Positions 1 through 8,716 of a DNA stretch of 41,120 bases are shown piece by piece. The translations under genes were made by a program, and so were the position numbers. How positions within the stretch are numbered: position 1 is the first letter of the stretch; every line of letters begins with the position of its first letter. The notes under the pieces were generated by a model. It saw only the letters and a list, made by a program, of their open reading frames with translations, did no database searches and was not told where the DNA came from. The stretch is from assembly GCA_019638075.1 (NCBI GenBank), contig JAHBUM010000004.1, forward strand, positions 1-41,120, written 5' to 3'. Origin of the DNA: Flavobacteriales bacterium (GTDB lineage Bacteria; Bacteroidota; Bacteroidia; Flavobacteriales_F; PHOS-HE28).

Positions 1-2
1 GC

Positions 3-926
3 GGGCTCGTCGTTCTGACTTACTTCGTGCTCACGGGCATCCTTCTTGCCGTTATCGCCGGGCCCCGAGCAGCGCGCTCAAACTGGGCGCGTAATTTGGC
101 GTTGGTGCTCGGCGCGTTGGCGGTCGCACCGCTGACGCAATACAGCGAACAATTCTGGCCGCAGAGGCTCGCGGGATTTTCGCCTGATCCCTATCCGTTC
201 GTGATTTATCTTTTCCAGTTCGGCTGGGCGTTGCCGCTCTGGGGTCTGACGCAAGCGCTGCTCGGCTACCACTTCGAAACGATGGCGCAGGCGCGAGCGG
301 TGACGCGGGCTCAGGCGCTCGCCTATGACGCGCAGTTGCACATGCTGCACTATCAAATCAATCCGCACTTCCTCTTCAACACGCTGAACAGTGTGAGCTC
401 CCTTGTGGGCAAGGATCCCGAGAGCGCCCGCAGCATGCTGGGCAGATTGGGCCACCTGTTGCGCGTTTCGCTGGATGGCGAGCGGCAGCAGAAGGTGGGC
501 CTTGCGCAGGAGGTGGAGCACGTGGGCAGCTACCTCGGCATCGAGGCGGTGCGTTTCCGCGACCGGCTTTCGGTGACGTACGATGTGCCGGAGGAACTGG
601 GCGGGGCCATGGTGCCTTCCATGATCCTGCAACCCTTGGCCGAGAACGCCATCAAGCACGGCCTCGATGCCATGGGCGAGCGGGTGCGCATCTCCGTTAC
701 CGCCGTTCGCGCGGATGATGCGCTCGTGCTCACCGTGATGGATGATGGCCCCGGCTGTGCCGATGTGCAGGGTGCGCTGGACCGCGGCGGCATCGGCCTG
801 CGCAATGTGCGTGAGCGCCTGCGCACGCTGTATGGCGACCGCGCCATCATGCACGTGACCTCGCCGCCCACCGGCGGTTTCCGCGTCGATCTCACCATCC
901 CCCTCGAACAAGACCCTGCGCGCTGA
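3..926 (+). CDS. LytS/YehU-family sensor histidine kinase (5' end cut by window)
   Basis: Membrane-bound sensor kinase of the LytS/YehU type, expected to phosphorylate the LytTR regulator just downstream. The frame is open to base 3 and begins inside a hydrophobic stretch, so the true start lies outside the window; the GTG at 27 is only the first start-like codon seen. Visible parts are a membrane segment at the start, another hydrophobic stretch (YLFQFGWALPLWGL), the His_kinase box with phospho-acceptor His in YQINPHFLFNTLN, and a GHKL ATPase with N-box (PLAENAIKHGL) and glycine motif (GIGLRNVRERL). The regulator begins about 65 bases after the stop. It closely resembles the kinase at 1921-3207, so the two pairs are paralogous. 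The stimulus cannot be told from sequence. Confidence 0.93.
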   Translation, partial: GLVVLTYFVLTGILLAVIAGPRAARSNWARNLALVLGALAVAPLTQYSEQFWPQRLAGFSPDPYPFVIYLFQFGWALPLWGLTQALLGYHFETMAQARAVTRAQALAYDAQLHMLHYQINPHFLFNTLNSVSSLVGKDPESARSMLGRLGHLLRVSLDGERQQKVGLAQEVEHVGSYLGIEAVRFRDRLSVTYDVPEELGGAMVPSMILQPLAENAIKHGLDAMGERVRISVTAVRADDALVLTVMDDGPGCADVQGALDRGGIGLRNVRERLRTLYGDRAIMHVTSPPTGGFRVDLTIPLEQDPAR

Positions 927-990
927 CCAAGCCGGATGGCCGTACCTGAACCCATGTCCAACCTCCATGACGCGCTTCGGCGCATGCCAC

Positions 991-1773
991 ATGAAACGCA
1001 CACGCCTCATCATCGTGGATGACGAACCCGATGCCCGCGAGCGCCTCCGGGAGCTCGCCACGCAGGACGCCACGATAGACGTGGTGGCCGAGTGCCGGAA
1101 CGGAAACGAAGCCGTGCTGGCCATCACGAAGCACAAGCCCGACCTCGTGCTGCTTGATGTGCAGATGCCGCAGATGAACGGCTTCGACGTGGTGCGGCGG
1201 ATCGGCGCCACCCGCATGCCCTTCACCATCTTCGTGACCGCGTATGACCAGTACGCGTTGAAGGCGTTCGAGGTGAGCGCCGTGGATTACCTGCTGAAGC
1301 CGTACGACGACGCGCGCTTCCATGCCTCGGTGGCCAAGGCGAAGAAGCTGATCGCCATGAGCACGAGCGACAGGCTCACCGGAAGGCTCATGGACCTGAT
1401 GCGCGACCACCTGCATGAGCAGAGCGACTTCATCGAGACGTTCAGCATCCGCGACAAGGGCCGCGACCACGTGGTGCATGTGGACGACGTGATCTTCCTG
1501 CGGGCCGAGGGCAACTACCTGAAGCTGGTGCTGGCGGACCGCAGCTTCCTGTACCGCATGACGATGAACGCCGTGGAGACCGAGCTGGACCCGGCGCGAT
1601 TCCTGCGCATACACCGCAGCTACATGGTGAACATGCTGCACATCCGCACCACGCGGTACAGCGGCAACAACGAGTTCATCTTCACCATGGCGAACGGCGA
1701 GCGCATCGTAAGCGGGCGCAGCTACAAGGAGCCGATCGCGAAGGTGCTGGCAACGTCCGAAGCGGCTGGCTGA
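991..1773 (+). CDS. LytTR-family response regulator
   Basis: DNA-binding response regulator, 260 residues. The N-terminal receiver has the acidic pair in VDDEPD, phospho-acceptor Asp56 (LLDVQMP) and Lys103 (LLKPYD). The C-terminal LytTR domain spans about residues 150-255, with typical FLRAEGNYL and RIHRSYMVN blocks. I chose the ATG at 991 (MKRTRLIIVDDEP) because it places the receiver at the normal distance from the N-terminus and matches the 260-residue paralogue at 3204-3986; an in-frame ATG at 967 would add eight residues. It probably forms an operon with the kinase upstream. Two perfect hairpins follow the stop (1776-1798 and 1826-1842). Targets are unknown. Confidence 0.93.
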   Translation: MKRTRLIIVDDEPDARERLRELATQDATIDVVAECRNGNEAVLAITKHKPDLVLLDVQMPQMNGFDVVRRIGATRMPFTIFVTAYDQYALKAFEVSAVDYLLKPYDDARFHASVAKAKKLIAMSTSDRLTGRLMDLMRDHLHEQSDFIETFSIRDKGRDHVVHVDDVIFLRAEGNYLKLVLADRSFLYRMTMNAVETELDPARFLRIHRSYMVNMLHIRTTRYSGNNEFIFTMANGERIVSGRSYKEPIAKVLATSEAAG

Positions 1774-1775
1774 TA

Positions 1776-1842
1776 GGGGGGCAGTGCATCCGCCCCCCAC
1801 ATCCGCCCCGATCCCCACGGACCATCCCGTCCGCCGGACGGG
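1776..1842 (+). terminator. Two consecutive hairpins after the first LytTR regulator
   Basis: Three bases after the stop, GGGGGGC (1776-1782) pairs with GCCCCCC (1792-1798) around a 9-nt loop. A second perfect hairpin pairs CCCGTCC (1826-1832) with GGACGGG (1836-1842) around a 3-nt loop. Neither is followed by a clear T run, so termination is an inference from position. Together they separate the first kinase/regulator pair from the second. Confidence 0.45.
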
Positions 1843-1920
1843 CTGCGAAAGCCTCCCGGTACTTTAAGCGTCCGATCCAGCCCTTCTGCCCGATGGGCCG
1901 ATCAGGATCCGAAGTATCGC

Positions 1921-3207
1921 ATGCGAAAGGAAGCCACGGAGGCGGTCCAGGACCGGATGGATGAGTTGGATGTAGTACATTGGCGCTACGCAACAGGGCT
2001 CCATGAGGAAGGAGCAGCGGGTGCCTCCGCTGCTCCACCGCCCAGTTGGAGTACCCGACCAAGAATGATGCTGCTGGCGGCCATACGGTCCTATTTCGAC
2101 GATTCGCCGGTTCCGACGCGGACCGTGCTCATCGCTGCCGGCCTGCTGTCCGTCGTGTTCGTGTACACATCCTACATCGGGCGTACCCACCTGGGCACCG
2201 ATCCCAGCCTCTTCGACTGGTGGAAGCAGGCGCCCATTCCCTTCCTGAACTTCTTCACCTGGGCCTTGTTGCTGCCGCTGGTCAACCGATGGTCCAAGCA
2301 TTGGCCCGTGAAGGGGCATCCGATCTGGCGCCCCATCCTGATCCACTTCGGCCTGGGCCTGCTGCTGTGCGCCCTGCACGAGGTGTTCAACAGCACGCTC
2401 TACATGCTCATCCTGCACAACAGCGGCAGCATCACATGGCGGCCAGAGATGCTGCGCGGCGTGCTGCTGAGCCTGCCTGCCGGCGTGGTGCAGCGCTTCA
2501 TAGAATACTGGCTGCTGCTGGTGCTGCTGATGTACATGGAGACCCACCGCCAGGTGCGGGAGGAGCGCACCCGTGTGCTCCAGCTGCAGAACGAACTGCG
2601 CGTTACGCAGCTCCTCGCGCTGAAGAAGCAGTTGCAGCCGCACTTCCTGTACAACACCCTGAACACGGTGAGCGCGCTGATGGACGAGGACACGAAAAGC
2701 GCGCGCACGGTGCTGTCCAAATTGGGGCAGCTGCTGCGGATAACCTTGGATGAGGAACGGAAGGAGCGCGTGAGCCTGATCCACGAGATCGATCACGTGG
2801 ACAATTACCTCGGCATCGAGGCCATCCGGTTCAAGGACCGCCTCCAGGTGCGCTACGATATCCCCTGGGACTGCCAGGATGCCTTGGTGCCGGGCATGGT
2901 GCTGCAGCCGCTGGTGGAGAACTCCATCAAGCACGGGCTGGATGCGACCAACGCCGAGGTGTGCGTCACCATCGAGGCGCAGCGCAGGAACGGCCGTATC
3001 GAACTTTCGGTGAGCGACAACGGAAGGGGGTGCTCGGATGTGAGGCATGCGCTGGACAAGGGCGGGATCGGGTTGCGCAACGTGCGCGAGCGGCTCTCCC
3101 TGCTGCACGGGACGGCCGGGCGGCTCATGGTCTCCTCGCAGCACGGCACGGGCTTCCAGGTCACCCTTAACTTTCCATTCGAAACCAGGGGAGCAGACAG
3201 GACATGA
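1921..3207 (+). CDS. LytS/YehU-family sensor histidine kinase (second copy)
   Basis: Membrane sensor kinase, 428 residues from the ATG at 1921. About four hydrophobic segments fill residues 68-206, followed by a short coiled linker (METHRQVREERTRVLQLQNEL). The His_kinase box has His241 (QLQPHFLYNTLN), and the GHKL ATPase has an N-box (PLVENSIKHGL) and glycine box (GIGLRNVRERL). The first 48 residues are poor in recognisable features; an ATG pair at 2065/2068 (MMLLAAIRSYF) just before the first membrane segment is a plausible alternative start. The stop overlaps the start of the next regulator (ATGA at 3204-3207), so the two are translationally coupled. It is clearly paralogous to the kinase at the window edge. 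Confidence 0.93.
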   Translation: MRKEATEAVQDRMDELDVVHWRYATGLHEEGAAGASAAPPPSWSTRPRMMLLAAIRSYFDDSPVPTRTVLIAAGLLSVVFVYTSYIGRTHLGTDPSLFDWWKQAPIPFLNFFTWALLLPLVNRWSKHWPVKGHPIWRPILIHFGLGLLLCALHEVFNSTLYMLILHNSGSITWRPEMLRGVLLSLPAGVVQRFIEYWLLLVLLMYMETHRQVREERTRVLQLQNELRVTQLLALKKQLQPHFLYNTLNTVSALMDEDTKSARTVLSKLGQLLRITLDEERKERVSLIHEIDHVDNYLGIEAIRFKDRLQVRYDIPWDCQDALVPGMVLQPLVENSIKHGLDATNAEVCVTIEAQRRNGRIELSVSDNGRGCSDVRHALDKGGIGLRNVRERLSLLHGTAGRLMVSSQHGTGFQVTLNFPFETRGADRT

Positions 3208-3986
3208 AGCAGATCCGAGCGATCGTCGTGGATGATGAGCCCGCCGCCCGTTCGCGCGTGGTGCGCCTGCTGGGGAACGACCCGGTGGTGCGCGTGGTGG
3301 CGGAATGCCGAAATGGTAACGAGGCGCTCAACGTCATCCAGCAGGAGCCAGTGGACCTTGTCTACCTCGACATCCAGATGCCGCAGCTGAGCGGGTTCGA
3401 TGTGATCGAGCGGTTCCCCGCCGAGCGGTCGCCATACGTGGTATTCGTTACCGCGCACGACCGGTATGCGACCAAGGCATATGATGTGAACGCGGTGGAC
3501 TACCTCCTGAAGCCGTACGACGATGAGCGCTTCTACACCTCGCTCGCCCGGGCGAAGGACTTCATCGAGATGCGCGAGAACAGGAGCCTCACCACCCGGC
3601 TGATGGACCTCGTGCAGGACCATATCAACACCCGCCGCGAGTACACGCAGGTCATCATCATCAAGGAAAAGGGGCGCGAGTACCGTGTGCCAGTGAAAGA
3701 GGTGATCTGGATCCGAGCCGAGGGGAACTACCTGATCCTACAGACCAAGACGCGGCACTACCTGCTGCGCATGACGATGAACATGGTGGAGACCGACCTG
3801 GACCCCGCCGTGTTCGTGCGTGTGCATCGCAGCTACATGGTGAACATGGCGCACGTGCGCAACACGCGCTACAGCGGCAACAACGAGTTCCTGTTCACCA
3901 TGAGCAATGGGCAGCATGTGCTGAGCGGGCGCAGCTACAAGGAGCCGATCGCCAAATTGCTGAGCCGCCGGGAGGGGCTTGAGTGA
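3204..3986 (+). CDS. LytTR-family response regulator (second copy)
   Basis: DNA-binding response regulator, 260 residues, the same length as its paralogue at 991-1773. The receiver has DDEP near the N-terminus, Asp56 (YLDIQMP) and Lys103 (LLKPYD). The LytTR domain occupies about residues 150-255, with near-identical blocks to the first copy (IRAEGNYL, VHRSYMVNMAHVRNTRYSG). The start overlaps the kinase stop by four bases. The strong identity around the DNA-contacting LytTR region suggests the two regulators may read similar sites, which is inference. A palindromic repeat begins two bases after the stop. Confidence 0.94.
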   Translation: MKQIRAIVVDDEPAARSRVVRLLGNDPVVRVVAECRNGNEALNVIQQEPVDLVYLDIQMPQLSGFDVIERFPAERSPYVVFVTAHDRYATKAYDVNAVDYLLKPYDDERFYTSLARAKDFIEMRENRSLTTRLMDLVQDHINTRREYTQVIIIKEKGREYRVPVKEVIWIRAEGNYLILQTKTRHYLLRMTMNMVETDLDPAVFVRVHRSYMVNMAHVRNTRYSGNNEFLFTMSNGQHVLSGRSYKEPIAKLLSRREGLE

Positions 3987-3987
3987 A

Positions 3988-4072
3988 GGCAGGAGCAGGA
4001 GCAGGGGCAATGCCTCCGTCATGCCTCCTGCCCCTGCTCCTGCCAACTGCCCCTGCTCCTGCCTCCTGCTCC
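3988..4072. repeat. Palindromic GCAGGAGCAGGGGCA repeat
   Basis: The word GCAGGAGCAGGGGCA occurs at 3995-4009, and its exact reverse complement occurs twice, at 4029-4043 and 4048-4062, so the 15-bp arm can pair with either downstream copy. The surrounding bases are built from the same short words (GGAGCA, CCTGCC). It lies directly after the second regulator and could act as a terminator or processing hairpin. It resembles in style, but not in sequence, the palindromes at 8452-8606, 10450-10537, 15372-15416, 30882-30977 and 33081-33139. Confidence 0.8.
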
Positions 4073-4139
4073 CGAAGTAGGGACGGGGCGGTCCGTTCAG
4101 GCTGGGGTGGATGCGGAACCGTTTACCGGCCGGGTTCTT

Positions 4140-4147
4140 CAACTTTG
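4140..4147 (+). promoter_or_regulatory. Putative -7 box CAACTTTG
   Basis: CAACTTTG resembles the Bacteroidota -7 box TAnnTTTG with one mismatch and lies 16 nt before the chosen start of the T9SS gene at 4164. No clear -33 TTG was seen. Confidence 0.4.
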
Positions 4148-4163
4148 CGGAAACACCCTTTGC

Positions 4164-6026
4164 ATGCGCCTTACGACCCTTTCGCTGCTGGCTTTTCTGG
4201 GTAACGCCGTCCTGGCCCAGACTCCGCCCTTGGAACGGCTCTACACCATCCCCGGTGCCTTGGAGATCCATGGCGCTGCCCGCGATGATGCAGGCAACTT
4301 CTACATCGCCAATGAGACCCCGGGCGGCGACATCCAGGTGACCCGCATCTCCGCCACAGGGGAACACGAGTGGACCAAGGCCTACCCCTTCATATCGGAG
4401 GATGGCCTCTACGGCAACAGCATCGCCGTGGGGCCGGAAGGGGTCGTTGTGGCCGGTTACGTCATGGATCAGTCGGGGATAGGACTCACCAACAGCCGCG
4501 ATGGCGTCATCCTGCGGATCGACCCGGAGGATGGCGCGCTGCTGACATCCACCCGCATCGACAACGGAAGCTCCAACGCCCTACACTACCTGTGGCGCAC
4601 CCCCGATGGTTTCATCGCTTCCGGCCGTTCCGATGCGGCTGGCCGCGCCTACGATATGTTGCTGGCCAAGCTGAACGACCTGGGCGAGGTCCAATGGTGC
4701 AAGACCTACGGGCCGGCGCGGACCCCGAACGACAACGATGGCTGGCAATGGGGCTACGAGGCCAAGCCGCTCGCCGATGGTGGCTTCGCCGTCGTGGGCT
4801 ACGGCGACGGGCTCGGCACGGGCTACTCCCCCTCGGGCTACTTGGTGCGCACCGATGCGCTGGGCAATGAATTGTGGGCGCGTGGCATCAGCAGCGGCGC
4901 TGGTGTGGATGAACTGTACACCGTGGTGGAAAGCACTACGGGCGACCTCTACGTGGGCGGGCGCTCCCTAGGCTTCGTCCTCGGTGGCGTAACGGCCTTC
5001 ATCACCAAGATCTCCTCCACCGGCGCGCATATCTGGACCCGTACGCTGGAACATGGCATACAGGTGGGGCAGCTGCTGCCCAGGGCCGATGGTGGCGTGG
5101 ACTGGCTGGCCAGCCCCCAGTACCTGCCCGGTGGCGGCGGCGGTGGTGCCGCCTACGATATCGCATGGGGCGCCTTCAATGCCGATGGTGACCTGCTCCG
5201 CGCCAACCTTTATGGAAGCGAGGCCAGCGAGAACGGGATGGTCTTCTTCCAAACGGACAATGGCGGTCATGCCATCATGGGATTCACCAGTCCGCAAGGG
5301 CGTTGGGAGTGGAGCGAGGGCGATCCTATGGAGGATTACTGGAGGGCCCTGCTCATCCTCACCGATGCCGATGGACATTCCGACTGTGGAGACATCGACC
5401 TGGCGCTGAACTGGGTATCGGCCACCGCCAACGTGATACCGGTCACCAGCCTGTACGGCTCGGGCTTCACCTCGTTCCCCTACCCGATGGGTGAGCTGGC
5501 CATGGCCGTGGGCAGTTCCAACCCGTGCTGCAACGAGGTGGCCGCCTTCACCATGGAACGGACCGGTGACTTCAGCTGGCGCTTCTTGGATGGCAGCACC
5601 GGTGCCAACTCCTACGCGTGGGACTTCGGTGATGGCAACACCAGCACGGAGCAGTCGCCGCCCCACACCTATGCGGGTAACGGCACGTACAACGTGTGCC
5701 TCACCATCACCGGCGATTGCGCCAGCGCCACCACCTGCCAGCAGGTAAGCGTCACCGTGGGCTTGGATGAAGTGGCCGGTCAGGCGGTGGGCGTAAGCCT
5801 GTATCCCTCACCGGCAAGCGATATCTTCGTGGTGCGCTCGGAACGGTCGGCCATCGCGCTGGTGCAACTGGTGGACACCGATGGCCGTCTCGTAGGTACG
5901 ACTGCGGGCAACCACACCGGCAGCATGATCGTTCCGGTGGACCAGCTTTCCAACGGGCTGTATGTGGCTCGTGTGCAACTCTTCGATGGGACCATGCACC
6001 ACCAGCGCGTGATGGTGGCGCATTGA
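4164..6026 (+). CDS. T9SS-secreted protein: beta-propeller-like repeats, PKD domain, type A sorting domain
   Basis: Predicted secreted or surface-attached protein of 620 residues. The ATG at 4164 gives a clean signal peptide (MRLTTLSLLAFLGNAVLAQ); the longer open frame from 4107 is unlikely. Residues about 25-440 carry repeated strand-rich units reminiscent of delta-60/beta-propeller repeats (for example NSIAVGPEGVVVAGYV and YLVRTDALGNELWARG). A PKD domain follows at about 455-535, with the diagnostic WDFGDGN. The last ~80 residues are a type A T9SS sorting domain (SLYPSPASD near its start, NGLYVARV near its end), which directs export through the Por machinery and usually attachment to A-LPS. 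It is the first of four cargo genes in a row; the next starts 47 bases after this stop and probably shares the transcript. The substrate or partner is unknown. Confidence 0.88.
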   Translation: MRLTTLSLLAFLGNAVLAQTPPLERLYTIPGALEIHGAARDDAGNFYIANETPGGDIQVTRISATGEHEWTKAYPFISEDGLYGNSIAVGPEGVVVAGYVMDQSGIGLTNSRDGVILRIDPEDGALLTSTRIDNGSSNALHYLWRTPDGFIASGRSDAAGRAYDMLLAKLNDLGEVQWCKTYGPARTPNDNDGWQWGYEAKPLADGGFAVVGYGDGLGTGYSPSGYLVRTDALGNELWARGISSGAGVDELYTVVESTTGDLYVGGRSLGFVLGGVTAFITKISSTGAHIWTRTLEHGIQVGQLLPRADGGVDWLASPQYLPGGGGGGAAYDIAWGAFNADGDLLRANLYGSEASENGMVFFQTDNGGHAIMGFTSPQGRWEWSEGDPMEDYWRALLILTDADGHSDCGDIDLALNWVSATANVIPVTSLYGSGFTSFPYPMGELAMAVGSSNPCCNEVAAFTMERTGDFSWRFLDGSTGANSYAWDFGDGNTSTEQSPPHTYAGNGTYNVCLTITGDCASATTCQQVSVTVGLDEVAGQAVGVSLYPSPASDIFVVRSERSAIALVQLVDTDGRLVGTTAGNHTGSMIVPVDQLSNGLYVARVQLFDGTMHHQRVMVAH

Positions 6027-6073
6027 TCCACCACAGGCCCATGCCAGGGACCACGAGAACGAACCACAGCCCC

Positions 6074-8446
6074 ATGCCCGGCCTGCGCCGCCGGTGCATG
6101 GGGCTGCTGGCTGTTCTGCTGCTGGCTTCCCCGGTGGCCGCGCAGGAGGTATGCGACAACGGCATAGACGATGATGGCAACGGCTTGGTGGACCTGAACG
6201 ATGCGGCGGCCTGCCCCTGCACGCTGGCACCGCCGATGACCAACTTGATCAGCAACGGCTCGTTCGAGGATAACACCTGTTGCCCGGAGAACTTCCACAG
6301 CTACTTCACCTGCGCCACCGGGTGGATGAACTACATGGTGAGCGCCACGGCGGATTATTACAACTGCGGCTTCATGCCCGCTGCCATTCCGCAGCCCGTG
6401 CCGGATGGCACCGGGCTCGTCGGCTTCGGCGCCTTCACGGACTGGGCCTGGGCCGAAAGCCACTACGAGTTCCTCACCACCTGCCTGGCCGCGCCCATGC
6501 AGGCCGGTCAGGTGTACGAACTGAGCTTCAACCTCGCGGCGGCCCGGCTTAGCGTGTTCCAATGGCCCGGAGGGCTGATCCCCCATTCCCCGCTCAACAT
6601 GGGGCCGATCGACCTGGCCATCTACGGATATGCGAGCTGCCCCACGGAGCCTTATGTCTTCTACGATCCCGTATGGGGCAACCCGCTCCCCGCCACGATG
6701 TGCGCCACCGAGCTGGGCTGGACGGAACTGGGCCACGTGACCTACACCCCGGTGAACGCCTGGCAGGAGATCAGCTTCACGTTCACGCCATCCTTCGATG
6801 TGCAGGCCATCATGTTCGGCCCCACGTGCCCGGTGCCGCAGGACTATATCTCCTACCAGAGCACCTGGCCCTACTTCTTCCTGGACAACATGGCGCTGAT
6901 GGAGGCCTCGCTTGCCGTGAACAGCACGGGGCATCCCTGCACCAACGATCTGGTGCTCACCGGCGCGCCGTACGAACCGGCCTTCAACGACTACCAATGG
7001 TACTTGGATGGCGTGGCCTTGGTGGGGCAGACCGGGGCTACGCTCAACGCCTCTGCGCTGGGGCTGGGTGAGGGCACCTACACCCTGCGCATGATCCAGC
7101 CCGACGGCAGTTGCCTGATGGCCGAGAAGGAGATCGTGGTGCGCTACCCCGAACTGTTGATGAACGCAACGCCCACCAGCGGATGCGCGCCGCTGAACGT
7201 GACGTTCACCAACCAGACGGATCCTGCGTTGAGCGGCACGATCGGCTGGGATTTCGGCGATGGCACCACCTCCGGCAGCGGTACCATCCTGCACACCTAC
7301 ACCGACCCCGGGACCTACGATGTTCGCCTCACGGTGACCTCGGCCCAAGGCTGCACCCGGGACAGCCTCTTCGAGGACCTGATCACCGTGCACCCGAGGC
7401 CGGTGGCCGCATTCACGGCGGACACCACCAGCGGATGCGGCGGGCTGGAGGTCCACTTCGCCAACACGAGCACGCCTGCGGGCACCTACACCTGCACGTG
7501 GTCTTTCGGCGATGGGCAGATCGCGCAGGGCGAATGCGACCCGGCACACGTGTACCAGACCCCCGGCACGTACAACGTGGTGTTGCAGGTGGCCAACGCG
7601 TTCAACTGCCAGGCGGAAGTGATCCGCAGCCAACTGATCCGCATCCTGCCCACGCCGGTCCCGGCATTCCTCGCCCTGCCGGACAGCGGCTGTGTGCCGT
7701 TGCACGTCCGCTTCAGCAACACCACGGCGGGTGGGGATGAGCAGACGGTGCTTTGGGACCTGGGTAACGGGGAGACCAGCACGGAACTGAACCCCAATGG
7801 CATTTATTCCACGCCCGGCACGTATTCGGTGAGCCTCACCGTGACCTCGCCTGCGGGTTGCGAAGGGGATACCACGATCCACCACTTGGTACAGGTGTAT
7901 CCCGTGCCCACCGCGCGGTTCATCCACGCGCCATGGCCCACGGACTTCTACCACCCATTGATCACCTTCGAGGACCGGTCGAGCAACGATGTGGAAGCGT
8001 GGCAGTGGATCTTTCCGCAGGGCGATCCACCCGCTTCGGAAGAGCAGCATCCGCAGAGCAGCTTCCCCAACGATACCGGCGGCAGCTACCCGGTGCAACT
8101 GGTCGTGACGAACACCTTCGGATGCACGGACACCGTGGTGCGCGCCGTGGTGATAGACGGGATCTTCAGCGTGTTCGTGCCGAACGCCTTCACACCCAAC
8201 GACGATGGGGACAACGACCGTTTCGTGCCTATCGTGCGTGATGAACTGAGCGACAACTACGACCTGCGGATCTTCGACCGCTGGGGTTCGGAAGTGTTCC
8301 ATGCCGCGCAGCCGCATACCGGATGGGATGGCCGCGTGAAGGGCGAAGCGCCAGTGACCGGGGTGTACGCTTGGAAGCTCCGCATCCGCAGCGGTGTGGA
8401 CCAACTGCCCCGCGAATACAACGGCCATGTGTCGGTGTTGCCTTGA
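6074..8446 (+). CDS. T9SS-secreted protein: four PKD domains, gliding-motility (type B) C-terminal domain
   Basis: Predicted secreted protein of about 790 residues. The ATG at 6074 gives MPGLRRRCMGLLAVLLLASPVAAQ, a good signal peptide; an ATG at 6041 would add 11 residues, and the frame reaches a TTG overlapping the previous stop, which is less likely. After the signal comes a short DNGIDDDGNGLVD acidic loop typical of Ca-binding surface proteins, then a ~300-residue N-terminal region with many cysteines. Four PKD-like modules follow at about 359-440, 441-524, 525-609 and 610-698 (IGWDFGDG, TWSFGDG and LWDLGNG in the first three; the fourth is divergent). The CHU_C/type B sorting domain at about 699-790 begins VPNAFTPNDDGDND. 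It is likely co-transcribed with the gene before it. Adhesion or matrix roles are common for such proteins but unproven here. Confidence 0.88.
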   Translation: MPGLRRRCMGLLAVLLLASPVAAQEVCDNGIDDDGNGLVDLNDAAACPCTLAPPMTNLISNGSFEDNTCCPENFHSYFTCATGWMNYMVSATADYYNCGFMPAAIPQPVPDGTGLVGFGAFTDWAWAESHYEFLTTCLAAPMQAGQVYELSFNLAAARLSVFQWPGGLIPHSPLNMGPIDLAIYGYASCPTEPYVFYDPVWGNPLPATMCATELGWTELGHVTYTPVNAWQEISFTFTPSFDVQAIMFGPTCPVPQDYISYQSTWPYFFLDNMALMEASLAVNSTGHPCTNDLVLTGAPYEPAFNDYQWYLDGVALVGQTGATLNASALGLGEGTYTLRMIQPDGSCLMAEKEIVVRYPELLMNATPTSGCAPLNVTFTNQTDPALSGTIGWDFGDGTTSGSGTILHTYTDPGTYDVRLTVTSAQGCTRDSLFEDLITVHPRPVAAFTADTTSGCGGLEVHFANTSTPAGTYTCTWSFGDGQIAQGECDPAHVYQTPGTYNVVLQVANAFNCQAEVIRSQLIRILPTPVPAFLALPDSGCVPLHVRFSNTTAGGDEQTVLWDLGNGETSTELNPNGIYSTPGTYSVSLTVTSPAGCEGDTTIHHLVQVYPVPTARFIHAPWPTDFYHPLITFEDRSSNDVEAWQWIFPQGDPPASEEQHPQSSFPNDTGGSYPVQLVVTNTFGCTDTVVRAVVIDGIFSVFVPNAFTPNDDGDNDRFVPIVRDELSDNYDLRIFDRWGSEVFHAAQPHTGWDGRVKGEAPVTGVYAWKLRIRSGVDQLPREYNGHVSVLP

Positions 8447-8451
8447 GGGCG

Positions 8452-8606
8452 GTTGTCAGTGTGCCAGTTGTCAGGAAGTGCCTGACAAGCTTCAAGGCTC
8501 AAGATCAAAGTTCCAAGCTCAAAAGCTCTATTGAAGCTTGAAGCCTCGAGTTTTTCGGGCTTCCCGCACAGCAGCGTCCACCAAGGAGACTGACAACCGA
8601 CAACTG
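8452..8606. repeat. Intergenic palindromic repeat, copy 1 of a dispersed family
   Basis: The 270-base gap between two T9SS genes holds nested inverted words: GTTGTCAG (8452-8459 and 8467-8474) against CTGACAAC (8590-8597), CAGTTGTC (8465-8472) against GACAACTG (8599-8606), and AAGCTTCAA (8487-8495) against TTGAAGCTT (8531-8539). It shares 19 of 22 bases at 8465-8486 with 10450-10471, and the 13-mer TTCCAAGCTCAAA (8511-8523) with 10503-10515, so the two gaps carry copies of one element. No coding potential was recognised. Confidence 0.75.
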
Positions 8607-8688
8607 ACCAGCAACTGCCCCCCAAGCCGTCTGCATCGTCTTCCAACGGACCGTCCCGGCCAGGAGCGGCACGTGGCATCCGTCCCCT

Positions 8689-8696
8689 TATCCTTG
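8689..8696 (+). promoter_or_regulatory. Putative -7 box TATCCTTG
   Basis: TATCCTTG is one base from the TAnnTTTG consensus and lies 20 nt before the ATG at 8717. No obvious -33 TTG was seen. Confidence 0.4.
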
Positions 8697-8716
8697 GCTA
8701 TCCGGGTTCTCCGCTC

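Noticed and set aside
5780-8428. 882-residue minus-strand open frame opposite two T9SS genes
   Set aside because: No domain or motif; a by-product of high GC. The plus strand carries PKD and sorting domains.
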